Source: Gammaproteobacteria bacterium (lineage in GTDB: Bacteria; Pseudomonadota; Gammaproteobacteria; S012-40). From it: a stretch of DNA of 64,000 nt. The stretch covers positions 1 to 64,000 of the forward strand of contig WFPC01000054.1 in NCBI GenBank assembly GCA_015487785.1. Reading direction: 5' to 3'. Positions 10,576-19,778 of the stretch are shown in pieces; the stretch's first letter is position 1; each line of letters starts with the position of its first letter. The position numbers were made by a program, and so were the translations under genes. The notes beneath the pieces were generated by a model. The model ran no database searches. It saw only the letters and a program-made list of their open reading frames with translations, and was not told the origin of the DNA.

Positions 10576-11457
10576 TCAGGGCTCGCCCGGCAAGAAGGCC
10601 CGCCGCAGATAAGCGATGATGTCATCGATCTGCCCATCGCTCAAAACCCATTTCCAGGCCGGCATGGCGCTGCCCGGCACACCCTCACGAATCCGCTCCC
10701 GCAACGCCTCGTCGGACAACACTGCCAAATCCCTGGCATGAGTGAAATCACGCGGGCGCGGCTCCAGGTAGGCCCCTACCCAGTGTCGCCCGCTGCCATC
10801 GGGCGCATGACAAAAAGCACAATTGGCCTGATAGAGACGCTCGCCGCGACGTTCACGGTCATCGAGCCCGGTCAGTCTGGGGGGCTGTTCATGCAAGGCA
10901 TAGACCGATGCCCCGCTGATGCTGTCCGGCGCACGATGGGAATAGCCGTTGCGCGGAAACGACAACGGCCGCGCCTGCCAGATCGCCCCTTCCTCCGTCA
11001 CCCGCGCACGGTCGTGACAACTCACACAACTGCTGAGATACAAGCGCTTGCCCGCCCGCTGAGTCTCGCTCAATTGCTCCCAAGGCGTGTCCAGAGGGAT
11101 CTCGCCCAGGGCAAAGGGATAGGCGGCACGGTAACGCTGATGATCCGGCCAGCCGTTTTCCGGTGTGTGGTAACGGGTATTGGGCCGCCGCCGCAAGATG
11201 AAATTCTCGCGCACGAAATCCACCACCGCCGCGATCTCCGTTTCGCTGAGCACGCCCCCAAAGCCCATCATGGCGGTGCCGGGCCGACCATCACGCACCG
11301 CCTTTATCATGCGCTGGCGAGTCAGCACGTCAGGGTCGGCCCGAGTGAATGCCCGGGGCGGCGGATCGAGAAAACTGGCTGCCAGGGTATCACCATCACC
11401 GGCATAACCGTGACAGAAGTAACACCGGTAGTTATAGATCCGGCGCCCTTGCTCCAA
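10576..11457 (-). CDS. Trihaem c-type cytochrome without its own visible signal peptide
   Basis: Three CXXCH motifs (CYFCH, CVSCH, CAFCH); the only start seen is TTG at 11457; no ATG/GTG/TTG upstream in frame before the preceding in-frame stop. Confidence 0.8.
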   Translation of the reverse strand: MEQGRRIYNYRCYFCHGYAGDGDTLAASFLDPPPRAFTRADPDVLTRQRMIKAVRDGRPGTAMMGFGGVLSETEIAAVVDFVRENFILRRRPNTRYHTPENGWPDHQRYRAAYPFALGEIPLDTPWEQLSETQRAGKRLYLSSCVSCHDRARVTEEGAIWQARPLSFPRNGYSHRAPDSISGASVYALHEQPPRLTGLDDRERRGERLYQANCAFCHAPDGSGRHWVGAYLEPRPRDFTHARDLAVLSDEALRERIREGVPGSAMPAWKWVLSDGQIDDIIAYLRRAFLPGEP

Positions 11458-11471
11458 ACCGGCCTTCGTCG

Positions 11472-12509
11472 CTAGGACGGGCTTTTTTTTTCCGTCTCCG
11501 CCCGAATGAACGTCTGAAACACGTATTCGGCCACGTCGGCAATCTGCTGCGCATCCAGCACCCGTTGCCAGGCCGGCATCACCGAGCCCCGCTTGCCCTG
11601 GGCGATAGCGCGAAACAGACGGGGCCGGTTGAAGCGGCTGCGGCTGTCGGCACTGGTGAAATCACGCGGACGGGGATAGTTAAAATGAGCCCGCGGCCCC
11701 CGGCCGTCACCTTTGCGGCCGTGGCAGGTGAAACAATTCTGCTGGTAGAATGCCCGTCCCCGCGCCACATCACCCTGCAAACCACCAGGCATGGGCTGGT
11801 CCATGTCCACCATCGGCGGACTCTCCTGCGACGTGGCGACAGGGGCCGAAGCCGTCGCATCGCCATCCGTTCCCAGCCCCATGAAAGCTTTGCGCACATA
11901 GTCCACCACCTGCTCGATCTCCTGGCGACTCAGGCGCGAGCGAAATGGCATCATGGCAGTGCCCGGGCGTCCATAGCTCACCGAGGTGATCATGCGCTCA
12001 CGCGACAGCTCCTCCCGCGCCTCGGGACGGGTGAAGTCACGCGGAGGCGGATTGAGTCCATTGCGTGCCCACACCGCTGTGTTGCCCCTGTCACCATGGC
12101 AGGCCGCACAATGCTTCACATAGATGGCCTTGCCGGCGGCGAGGCGCGGATCCCCGGCTGCCGGCGCGGCATTCTCGGCCGGGGCCACGAACCGGGTGCG
12201 GATAAACCGCGCCAGGGCTTGGATCTCCTCCGTACTCAGCCGACGGCCATAACCCACCATGGCGGTACCCGGCTTGCCATCGCGAATGATCCGCAGCATG
12301 TATTGTTCGGTCAAGCGGGCGGGATCGGCCCGGGTGAATGCGGTGGCCGGTGGCGACAACTGCACTCCAGCCCGGCCCCGGCCATCGCCCTCGTCTCCAT
12401 GACAGGTGCCACAGTATTTCTGATAGAGCGTCTGCACCGCAACGGCTGCGACGGCCGGGCCGGCCAGCAGCCACAGGCTGGCCAACAGGACCCAATAGCG
12501 TTTTTTCAT
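11472..12509 (-). CDS. Trihaem c-type cytochrome with signal peptide
   Basis: MKKRYWVLLASLWLLAGPAVAA signal; CXXCH x3 (CGTCH, CAACH, CFTCH). Confidence 0.9.
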   Translation of the reverse strand: MKKRYWVLLASLWLLAGPAVAAVAVQTLYQKYCGTCHGDEGDGRGRAGVQLSPPATAFTRADPARLTEQYMLRIIRDGKPGTAMVGYGRRLSTEEIQALARFIRTRFVAPAENAAPAAGDPRLAAGKAIYVKHCAACHGDRGNTAVWARNGLNPPPRDFTRPEAREELSRERMITSVSYGRPGTAMMPFRSRLSRQEIEQVVDYVRKAFMGLGTDGDATASAPVATSQESPPMVDMDQPMPGGLQGDVARGRAFYQQNCFTCHGRKGDGRGPRAHFNYPRPRDFTSADSRSRFNRPRLFRAIAQGKRGSVMPAWQRVLDAQQIADVAEYVFQTFIRAETEKKSPS

Positions 12510-12671
12510 TATGTACCGCACAATAGATTTCGAAGGCGGCCCCAGAGCGGCCGCTGATTGGCTTCGTAGTGTGGCGCAAAAACAGGTTTTACGCTACCCT
12601 AAGGCCGGGTGAACCTTACCGTGCTCGACGACACGGTCAGAACCAGAACAACAATACCTTCGGAAAACAGC

Positions 12672-13523
12672 ATGCAGGTGGTAAAAACAGGTCTTCGGAA
12701 CCTCAGGCGCGCTCTGCGCTGGCCGTTGGTGGCCACGCTGGGGCTGCTCTGTGGTGCCTGGTTGCAAGCCACCCATGGCGAGGCCATCATCGGTGATCCG
12801 GTTCAGGGCGCCAATGATCCCATCCTTGGCTCCAAACACGACTTCAGCGGATTGAACCGGCGCGCTGGCGTGGTGGCCATGCCCACCGTCGCCTTCAGCG
12901 ACTACGGCAATCCCTGTGTATACTGCCATATCCCGCCGGAACAAGCCGATGTGGATGCCAGTGCCCTGGGCGCCATCGATGGTTGGAACCGTTACCAGCC
13001 CGCCACCAACGAGTTCCAGCTCTACAACAGCACCTACCTGGATTCCAAGACCCGCACACCCAGCCCCATCAGCCTGCTCTGCCTGTCCTGCCACGATGGC
13101 ACCATGGCGGTGGACATGGTGGTGTTCAAGCCGGGCAATTTCGACAATGCCGCCGACACCGCCATGCACATGCGTATCAACGGTGCCGACAACACCATTA
13201 GCTGCGGCAAATGCCACAATGGCCGGGTGGCTCACGACATTTCCATCAAGCACATCGGCCAGGATCTGCGCAACGACCATCCCATTTCCATGCGCTACGC
13301 CGGGCTGCCTCCCCATTACGCCGGTTTCCCGGATGCGCCCAAGGGCTTCGTATCCGACCCGGACTTCCGCCTGCCCCATTCCGAAAAGGGCTTCAGCAAT
13401 GGCGTGCGGCTGTATGAGGGCCGTGTGGAGTGCGCCAGTTGCCACAATGTGCATAACCCGGAAAAAGACCTGTTCCTGCGGGTCAACTCGGATCTGCTCT
13501 GTCAGACATGCCATACCAAGTAA
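12672..13523 (+). CDS. Pentahaem c-type cytochrome (doubled-CXXCH / OmcE-like)
   Basis: CXXCH x5 (CVYCH, CLSCH, CGKCH, CASCH, CQTCH); LCLSCHDGT, NDHPIS, VECASCHNVHNP, LLCQTCHTK; signal peptide at MQVVKTGLRNLRRALRWPLVATLGLLCGAWLQATHG. Confidence 0.88.
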   Translation: MQVVKTGLRNLRRALRWPLVATLGLLCGAWLQATHGEAIIGDPVQGANDPILGSKHDFSGLNRRAGVVAMPTVAFSDYGNPCVYCHIPPEQADVDASALGAIDGWNRYQPATNEFQLYNSTYLDSKTRTPSPISLLCLSCHDGTMAVDMVVFKPGNFDNAADTAMHMRINGADNTISCGKCHNGRVAHDISIKHIGQDLRNDHPISMRYAGLPPHYAGFPDAPKGFVSDPDFRLPHSEKGFSNGVRLYEGRVECASCHNVHNPEKDLFLRVNSDLLCQTCHTK

Positions 13524-14569
13524 TCGGCCTAGCCCTGCTGGGGCTGCTGCTGGCCGGCTGCGCCGCCTCGCCCGAGCATCGCGTGCCCCCCCCCGTCTTC
13601 CCGCCACCACCGGAGGAAGCCCGGCTGATCTACGATGGCAGCCTGCGCAGTAGCAAGGACATCGAGGCCCGCGGTTTCAAGGACGTACTGCAACAGGTGG
13701 CCACCGGGGTGCAGATAGACCCCGCCGGACTGGGCAAACCCTACGGGGTCGCGGTACACAAGGGACGCATCTACGTCACTGATACCCAGCAACGGGCCAT
13801 CGTGCTGTTCGACCTGTCAGCCAGGCGTTTCCGCCTGCTGGCCAGCGAAGGCGACGGACGGGTGATCAAGCCCATGGGCATAGACATCGCCCGTAACGGT
13901 GACCTCTATGTGGCCGACATCACGGCGCGCCAGATCAAGGTCTACGATGCCGAGGGACGCTTTCTGCGCAGCATCGGTGACAAACGCCTGTTGCGGCGTC
14001 CCAGCGGCGTGGCCCTGAGTCCCGACGACCGTCGACTCTATGTGGTGGATACCGGCGGCCTGGACAGTGACGAGCATCATGTCCGGGTTTTCAATCCTGT
14101 CAGCGGCGAACTGCTGCAAACCATCGGCCGCCGTGGCACCGCCAACGGTGAATTCAACATCCCTCTGCAGGCCGATACCGCGCCCGACGGCACCCTCTAC
14201 GTGGTAGACAGCGGCAACTTCCGAGTCCAGGCCTTTACCCCCGATGGCCGTTTTGCCCGCAGTTTCGGCAGCCTGGGGCGTCGCAGCGGCCAGTTCTCCC
14301 GCCCCAAGGGCATTGCCGTGGATCCCCAGGGCAATGTCTACGTGGTGGACACCGCCTTCGGCAATTTCCAGATCTTCGACCCCGAGGGCCGCTTGCTGTT
14401 GTTCGTGGGTTACCGCGGCACCAGCGGTGGCCCGGCCCGTTACATGCTCCCCGCCGGCATCGACGTGGACGAGGCAGGTCGGGTCTACGTGGTGGACCAG
14501 TTCTTCCGCAAGGTGGACATCTTTCGCCCCGCCGGGCTCGAACCGCTACCCCATATTCCCAAGTTCTGA
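13508..14569 (+). CDS. NHL-repeat beta-propeller lipoprotein
   Basis: Lipobox LLLAGC; repeated GxGxxxxPxGIAVDxxGNVYVVDT-type NHL blades. Confidence 0.88.
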   Translation: MPYQVIGLALLGLLLAGCAASPEHRVPPPVFPPPPEEARLIYDGSLRSSKDIEARGFKDVLQQVATGVQIDPAGLGKPYGVAVHKGRIYVTDTQQRAIVLFDLSARRFRLLASEGDGRVIKPMGIDIARNGDLYVADITARQIKVYDAEGRFLRSIGDKRLLRRPSGVALSPDDRRLYVVDTGGLDSDEHHVRVFNPVSGELLQTIGRRGTANGEFNIPLQADTAPDGTLYVVDSGNFRVQAFTPDGRFARSFGSLGRRSGQFSRPKGIAVDPQGNVYVVDTAFGNFQIFDPEGRLLLFVGYRGTSGGPARYMLPAGIDVDEAGRVYVVDQFFRKVDIFRPAGLEPLPHIPKF

Positions 14570-14582
14570 AACCATCCTGCTC

Positions 14583-17042
14583 TCAGGCGCGCCGCCCCAA
14601 ACGCCAACCCTGTGTCGCCAGCCACTCGTCGAAACGTTCCAAGGGCATGGGGCGCGCCACATAAAAGCCTTGGACCAGATCACAACCCAATTGCTCCAGG
14701 CGGCGATAGCTCTCCTGTGACTCCACACCCTCGGCCACCACTTCCAGACCCAACTGATGTGCCAACTCGATGGTGGAACGCACGATGACCTCGCTGTTCT
14801 CGTCCTTCAATAAGGACTGGCCGAAGGATTTGTCGATCTTGAGTTCGCTCACCGGCAACTGTTTCAGATAGGCCAGCGACGAATAGCCGGTGCCGAAGTC
14901 GTCGATGGACAAGGCGAGCCCCAGCTCACGCAACCGCTGCATGGCGCCGATGGCCTGCTCCGGCTCGTCCATCAGGGAGGTTTCGGTGATCTCCAACTTG
15001 AGTTGCACGGTGGGGCTGGCCGCATCCTCGAGCACCCGCCTGAGGCTCTCGGCGAAATCCGGATCCGCCAGGTTCAGCATGGACAAATTGATGGAAACCG
15101 GCAAGGCCTGGCCCTGCAAGTGGGCCTGGTAATCCTTCAATGCCTGACGCACCACCCATAGGGTGAGCGGTTTGATCAGACCGGTCTGTTCCGCCAGGGG
15201 CACGAATTCGTCCGGCATCAACAGGCCGTGCTTGGCATGCTGCCAGCGTACCAGGGCCTCCAGGCCAATGACCCGGTGACGCCTGAGATCCACCTTGGGC
15301 TGATAGTGCAGGCGCAACTGGCCCTTGCGAATGGCTTCCTGCAACTCGTTGCTGATCTCCAACTGCCGCAGGCTGTGGGGATCCTTGTTTTCGTTGTACA
15401 CCACCACGCCACCACCGGTGCGCTTGGCCAGATACATGGCCACATCGGCCCGCTGCATCAGTAGCGAAGCACTGGCGCCGTGTTCGGGATAGAGCGCCAC
15501 GCCCACGCTCAGGCGCGCGCTGAGAGCATGTCCTTCCACCACCACTGGCGGCTCCATGGCGGCGATGATCTTGCGCGCAATGAACACTGCCTCCTCGGCA
15601 TCGGCAAACGGCAGCAGCACGGAAAACTCGTCCCCCCCCAGGCGGGCCACGGTGTCCGATTCCCGCAGCGACGAGGTCAGGCGATGGGCAAGCTGTTGCA
15701 AGAGCTTGTCTCCCACATGATGTCCCAGGGTGTCGTTGACCTCCTTGAAACGGTCGAGATCCATCAGCAACAGGGCGAGGGGACGTTTTTCCCGTTGTGC
15801 CTCGCGCAGAGACTGCTGTAGCCGGTCGTAAAGCAGAACCCTGTTGGGCAAATCGGTCAGGGCATCGTGCAAGGCCTGGTAGCGCAACGCCGCAGTTCGC
15901 GCCTTGCGCCGGGTGATGTCGCGCACCACAGCGATATAGTAGCGAACATCGCCCAGCCACATTTCGCCGATACTGGCTTCCATGGGAAACTCTCTTCCAC
16001 CGCGCCGCCGCCCCGACATTTCGCGCGCCAGGCCCAGCACGGGCTGGAGCGGCTCCCCCTTCCCGTCCTTTCGGGGTGGGTAGATATCGGGGATGATCTC
16101 GGTGATGGACTGACCCAGCAGGGCTTGCCGGTCATGACCGAAAAGCTGCTCCACCGCCGGGTTGATCATTTCGACGATGCCGTTTTCACGAAACATCACC
16201 ACGCCGTCGATGACATGATCCATCACTGCGCGCATGCGATCTTCGCTGATGCGCAGGGCGGTCTGCATCTCGTTGAACACCCGCGCCAGCTCGCCCAATT
16301 CATCGGGCCGGGCCACCGGCAGCCGTGCCTCGCGGTCCCCTCCGGCGGCGGCCTTGATCGCCCCATGCAGGGAGGCCAGAGGCTTGAGCACCTGGATGCG
16401 CAGGGCAAACCACAGGGCCAGCGTCAACAACAGAACGAGGAAGACGCCACCGGCCAGCAGATTGAACTGCATACCCAGCAAGCGTTTTTGCAGGGTTTGC
16501 GAAGAAACCGTGAGAGTCAACACGCCGCGCAACCTGCCCGCATCGTAACCATGACACGCCAGACATTCCACCTCGGCGACAATGGGCAGGGCCACCGAAG
16601 TCAGGCCGGCACGGGCCTGCACATCATAGACGTTCTCTCCCGCCAGGGCCCGTTCGAACAGCGCCGGCGGTGGTCGGGCCGACGGCAGTTCCACCGGCTG
16701 TCGGCGGAACCGCTCCTCACCCAGGTAACGGTTGACTGCCTGCACAGTCTCCAGGTCGGTGAAGGCGGGCCGGCCGTTGCGGCGCCAGACGGCAACCTGT
16801 TCGATGCCATCTACTGCGCGCAGGCGATCCAGCCATTGCTGAGCCAAGGTGCCATTGCCATTGAGCATCAGGGTCTGCAGACTACCGAGCAGGGTCTGCG
16901 CATGCAACTCAGCCTGCTCCACCGCTTCGTCCTCGATGGCCATCGCCAGTTGACGTTCCAACCATATACCCACCAACAACACCAGCCCCAACAACACCGA
17001 CGCAATGGCCAAGGCCACACGCGCGCTCAGACTGTTGCGCAT
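14583..17042 (-). CDS. Membrane sensor diguanylate cyclase/phosphodiesterase: periplasmic haem-binding (DUF3365-like) domain, HAMP, PAS, GGDEF, EAL
   Basis: CLACHGYDAGRLRG in the periplasmic part; PAS (VIDGVVMFRENGIVEMINPAVEQLFG); RESD-x5-GGDEF; EALVRW, DDFGTGYSSLAYL, VVAEGVE. Confidence 0.92.
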   Translation of the reverse strand: MRNSLSARVALAIASVLLGLVLLVGIWLERQLAMAIEDEAVEQAELHAQTLLGSLQTLMLNGNGTLAQQWLDRLRAVDGIEQVAVWRRNGRPAFTDLETVQAVNRYLGEERFRRQPVELPSARPPPALFERALAGENVYDVQARAGLTSVALPIVAEVECLACHGYDAGRLRGVLTLTVSSQTLQKRLLGMQFNLLAGGVFLVLLLTLALWFALRIQVLKPLASLHGAIKAAAGGDREARLPVARPDELGELARVFNEMQTALRISEDRMRAVMDHVIDGVVMFRENGIVEMINPAVEQLFGHDRQALLGQSITEIIPDIYPPRKDGKGEPLQPVLGLAREMSGRRRGGREFPMEASIGEMWLGDVRYYIAVVRDITRRKARTAALRYQALHDALTDLPNRVLLYDRLQQSLREAQREKRPLALLLMDLDRFKEVNDTLGHHVGDKLLQQLAHRLTSSLRESDTVARLGGDEFSVLLPFADAEEAVFIARKIIAAMEPPVVVEGHALSARLSVGVALYPEHGASASLLMQRADVAMYLAKRTGGGVVVYNENKDPHSLRQLEISNELQEAIRKGQLRLHYQPKVDLRRHRVIGLEALVRWQHAKHGLLMPDEFVPLAEQTGLIKPLTLWVVRQALKDYQAHLQGQALPVSINLSMLNLADPDFAESLRRVLEDAASPTVQLKLEITETSLMDEPEQAIGAMQRLRELGLALSIDDFGTGYSSLAYLKQLPVSELKIDKSFGQSLLKDENSEVIVRSTIELAHQLGLEVVAEGVESQESYRRLEQLGCDLVQGFYVARPMPLERFDEWLATQGWRLGRRA

Positions 17043-17117
17043 TGCTCGTCCCTGCCTTGTCGTATCACCCGTCTACCTCACACCGGCTCACAGCTTGTGA
17101 CACTATACGACGTTCTC

Positions 17118-18512
17118 TTATTTCCCTCCACCAGTCAATGATTTGACCGTACCGACGAACAGAATACGGTCGAAATGACGCGCCAGGGTCTTGCTGTAGA
17201 AGTTCCCCATGGAAACACCCTGGCTATAGGCGATTTCCTGGCCTGGCCGCACATCTGTCACCGGTGCCGCCAGCCACTGTTCCGCGGCATCATCGGCGCG
17301 CCGCACCCGGATATAGCTGTAGGCCGGTGTCTGCAAGATCTCCATGACTCGACCACGATGGGGAAGGGAGGCCTGTTGCGACCGGGGGCGGTCCTGCTGC
17401 CGGGCAAGGCGACGCTGTTCGGCCCGGGCGGCGGGCAACAGCATACCCAGGCGGCCATCGGCGCGAATGCTGGCGCGGTAAACCCGGTTGGAATAGCGCC
17501 CCGGCCCGGCACCGCCCAGCACATAGAGGACGTCGCCCACCACCAGGGTGTTGAAATTGGACAAGGGTTCGGGCAAGGAGGTGTTGTCCCGCCAAGGGCC
17601 CACGTCACCCGACGGGCCGAGACGGGCGAACTCGACACGATCGAGATATTCGCTACCCGTGATACCCCCCAGGGCATAAAGATACTCACCCCAGCTCGCC
17701 GCCGCCAGGCCATAGCGGCCCTGTTGCAGGGGCGTGGTTTCCCGCCAACGCGGCTCGTGGTCATCCAGGGGAGCGAACTCCACTGCGGCCAGACCCACGC
17801 CGTGCTCGGCATCGTGCCCGCCAAGCACGTACACGTGATCACCGTGACGTTTCACCGCATTGACGTAGCGCGGGCGGGTCAGGGTAGGCGTCGCCAGGCG
17901 CCAGGGCTCACTGCCATCACCCCCCAGCAGGGTCCACTCCACACTGTCGAGCAGGCTGCCGGCATACCCCCCCAGGGCCAGCAGGCGGTCACCATACAGA
18001 CAGACCTTGGCGCAGCGCCGGGGCAATCGCAGGGTCTGGGGCAGGGTCTCCCATTCCCCCAGTTCGCCATCGGCCTGGATCCTGGCCCGCACCACGCTGG
18101 CGAGCAGGTTTTCGCCATGCCGTCCATTGGCGCCACCGATCACATAGAGATATCCCCCATGCACCACCGCGTCGGCAAACCCCCGCGCCTCAGGCAACAG
18201 GCGGCGGGGCCGCCAGGACGACAAACGCCCATCCTGCAGAATGCGCGCCGATTCCACCGTGCGCAGATAGATGCGTCCATCCACGCCGCCGATCATGTAG
18301 ATACGACCATCGTGCACCACCGCCGCGGCACCAGCGCGCATCACCGTCATGGGTTCGAGCGCTTCCCACTCCGGCAGCCACACCGTATCTTCCACCACCG
18401 GCGCAGCGCCGTCCTCGCCGCCGCAGGAATTCAGCAACAGAACGCACAGCAGAAGCAGGCACGACGACAACGCACGGCGCAGAGCCAAAGCGCGATCGGC
18501 TGCAAAAGGCAT
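17118..18512 (-). CDS. Kelch-like beta-propeller lipoprotein with NrfJ-like C-terminal domain
   Basis: Lipobox LLNSC; Kelch-type blades (VYVLGGHDAEHG, YLYALGGITGSE, VLYVLGGAG); C-terminus GRVMEILQTPAYSYIRV...FYSKTLARHFDRILFVGTV. Confidence 0.75.
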   Translation of the reverse strand: MPFAADRALALRRALSSCLLLLCVLLLNSCGGEDGAAPVVEDTVWLPEWEALEPMTVMRAGAAAVVHDGRIYMIGGVDGRIYLRTVESARILQDGRLSSWRPRRLLPEARGFADAVVHGGYLYVIGGANGRHGENLLASVVRARIQADGELGEWETLPQTLRLPRRCAKVCLYGDRLLALGGYAGSLLDSVEWTLLGGDGSEPWRLATPTLTRPRYVNAVKRHGDHVYVLGGHDAEHGVGLAAVEFAPLDDHEPRWRETTPLQQGRYGLAAASWGEYLYALGGITGSEYLDRVEFARLGPSGDVGPWRDNTSLPEPLSNFNTLVVGDVLYVLGGAGPGRYSNRVYRASIRADGRLGMLLPAARAEQRRLARQQDRPRSQQASLPHRGRVMEILQTPAYSYIRVRRADDAAEQWLAAPVTDVRPGQEIAYSQGVSMGNFYSKTLARHFDRILFVGTVKSLTGGGK

Positions 18513-18554
18513 TTTCAGCAGCCCCGCCGAAACGAGACCATTGCAGGACAAGAA

Positions 18555-19778
18555 TCAGTAGCGCCCATACAGGCGCGCCACCCCGCCAAAGCTGCCCACC
18601 CACAGACTACCGTCGCGGGCCACGGCCATGGAAAACACATTGTCGGCGAACAGGCCGTCATTACGGGTGAGGACGGTAAAACTCTCGCCATCGGGATTGA
18701 GCCGGGCCAAGCCACGGCTGGTGCCTATCCATAGACGCTGCTTGGGATCCACATAGACCATGAACACGTGATTGGAAGGCAGTCCGTCCTTGACCGTGAA
18801 GTTACGCCAGCTCTTGCCATCGAAACGAGCCAGGCCGCCACCCCAGGTACCACCCCACACCACGCCCTGCTCATCCACCGCCAGCGACACCACGTAATTG
18901 GGGTTATAGGCCACGTTCACCCGCGATAAACCCTGTTCCTGTTTCTGCTGGGCATGATGGCGGGACGCCTTGCCGGGGTCGGAACTGAATTCGATATCGT
19001 CCTTCACCCGTTCGAACGGCGCTCCCAGCCCGGCATCATGCTGCCAGTTCTGCCATTGGCCGTCCTTGTAGCGGGCCACGCCGTTCTCGGTGGCGAACCA
19101 CATGGCACCGTCGGGCCCTTGCTCCAGGCCGTAGACCCAGTCGTTGGGCAAGCCCCCATCGGTGTTCTCCAGGTTAAAGGTCCGCCACTGGCTGGGGTCG
19201 TCCAGCTTGCCCTGACGCACACGGTTGACCCCGGACCAGGTGGCGATCCACACATCGCCATCGGCCACCTTTTGCACATCGTAGACGAACTGGTCGGCCA
19301 GGCCCTGGGGAATATTGTAATTGGTCCAGCTATCCTTGGCCGGGTCGTAGATCGACAAGCCACCGCCATAGGTGCCCACGGCGATCTTGTCGTCGAGCTT
19401 GCTCAGGTGGAACACGCCGTTGGAGAGCAGATGACCACCGGCCACGTCGTAGAGGGTGTATTCGTCCTTGTCCAGGTCATAGCGCAACACCCCCCCGGAG
19501 GTGCCCACCCACACCCACTTGCCGTCGGCCAACATGCCCTTGACATTGCGATTGCCCACCCGGAAATGGCTGAACCGCGGCTTCTGCGCCTGACTCAGGG
19601 GGGTATCGTGCGATGTATTGTCCTCGGCCCCCGGTGCCTTGGCCGGTGCGACCGGTGCCTGGGCATCAGCGCGCGGACTCGGCGGGATTTCACCCTGGGA
19701 ACGCCCCAGCACATAGGCCAATACCACGGCCAGAACAACCGCCCCGCCTATGGCCGTTTTTTTCATTCTACTGTTCAT
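18555..19778 (-). CDS. 'Two-component regulator propeller' domain protein, N-terminally membrane anchored, no kinase domain
   Basis: Repeats such as GVVWGGTWGGGLARFDGKSWRNFTVKDGLPSNHVF, QRLWIGTSRGLARL; N-terminal TM. Confidence 0.85.
   Translation of the reverse strand: MNSRMKKTAIGGAVVLAVVLAYVLGRSQGEIPPSPRADAQAPVAPAKAPGAEDNTSHDTPLSQAQKPRFSHFRVGNRNVKGMLADGKWVWVGTSGGVLRYDLDKDEYTLYDVAGGHLLSNGVFHLSKLDDKIAVGTYGGGLSIYDPAKDSWTNYNIPQGLADQFVYDVQKVADGDVWIATWSGVNRVRQGKLDDPSQWRTFNLENTDGGLPNDWVYGLEQGPDGAMWFATENGVARYKDGQWQNWQHDAGLGAPFERVKDDIEFSSDPGKASRHHAQQKQEQGLSRVNVAYNPNYVVSLAVDEQGVVWGGTWGGGLARFDGKSWRNFTVKDGLPSNHVFMVYVDPKQRLWIGTSRGLARLNPDGESFTVLTRNDGLFADNVFSMAVARDGSLWVGSFGGVARLYGRY

Noticed and set aside
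15867-17141. 424-aa plus-strand ORF
   Set aside because: Antisense shadow of the GGDEF/EAL gene, Gln/His-rich without motifs.
17175-18734. 519-aa plus-strand ORF
   Set aside because: Antisense shadow of the Kelch lipoprotein gene.
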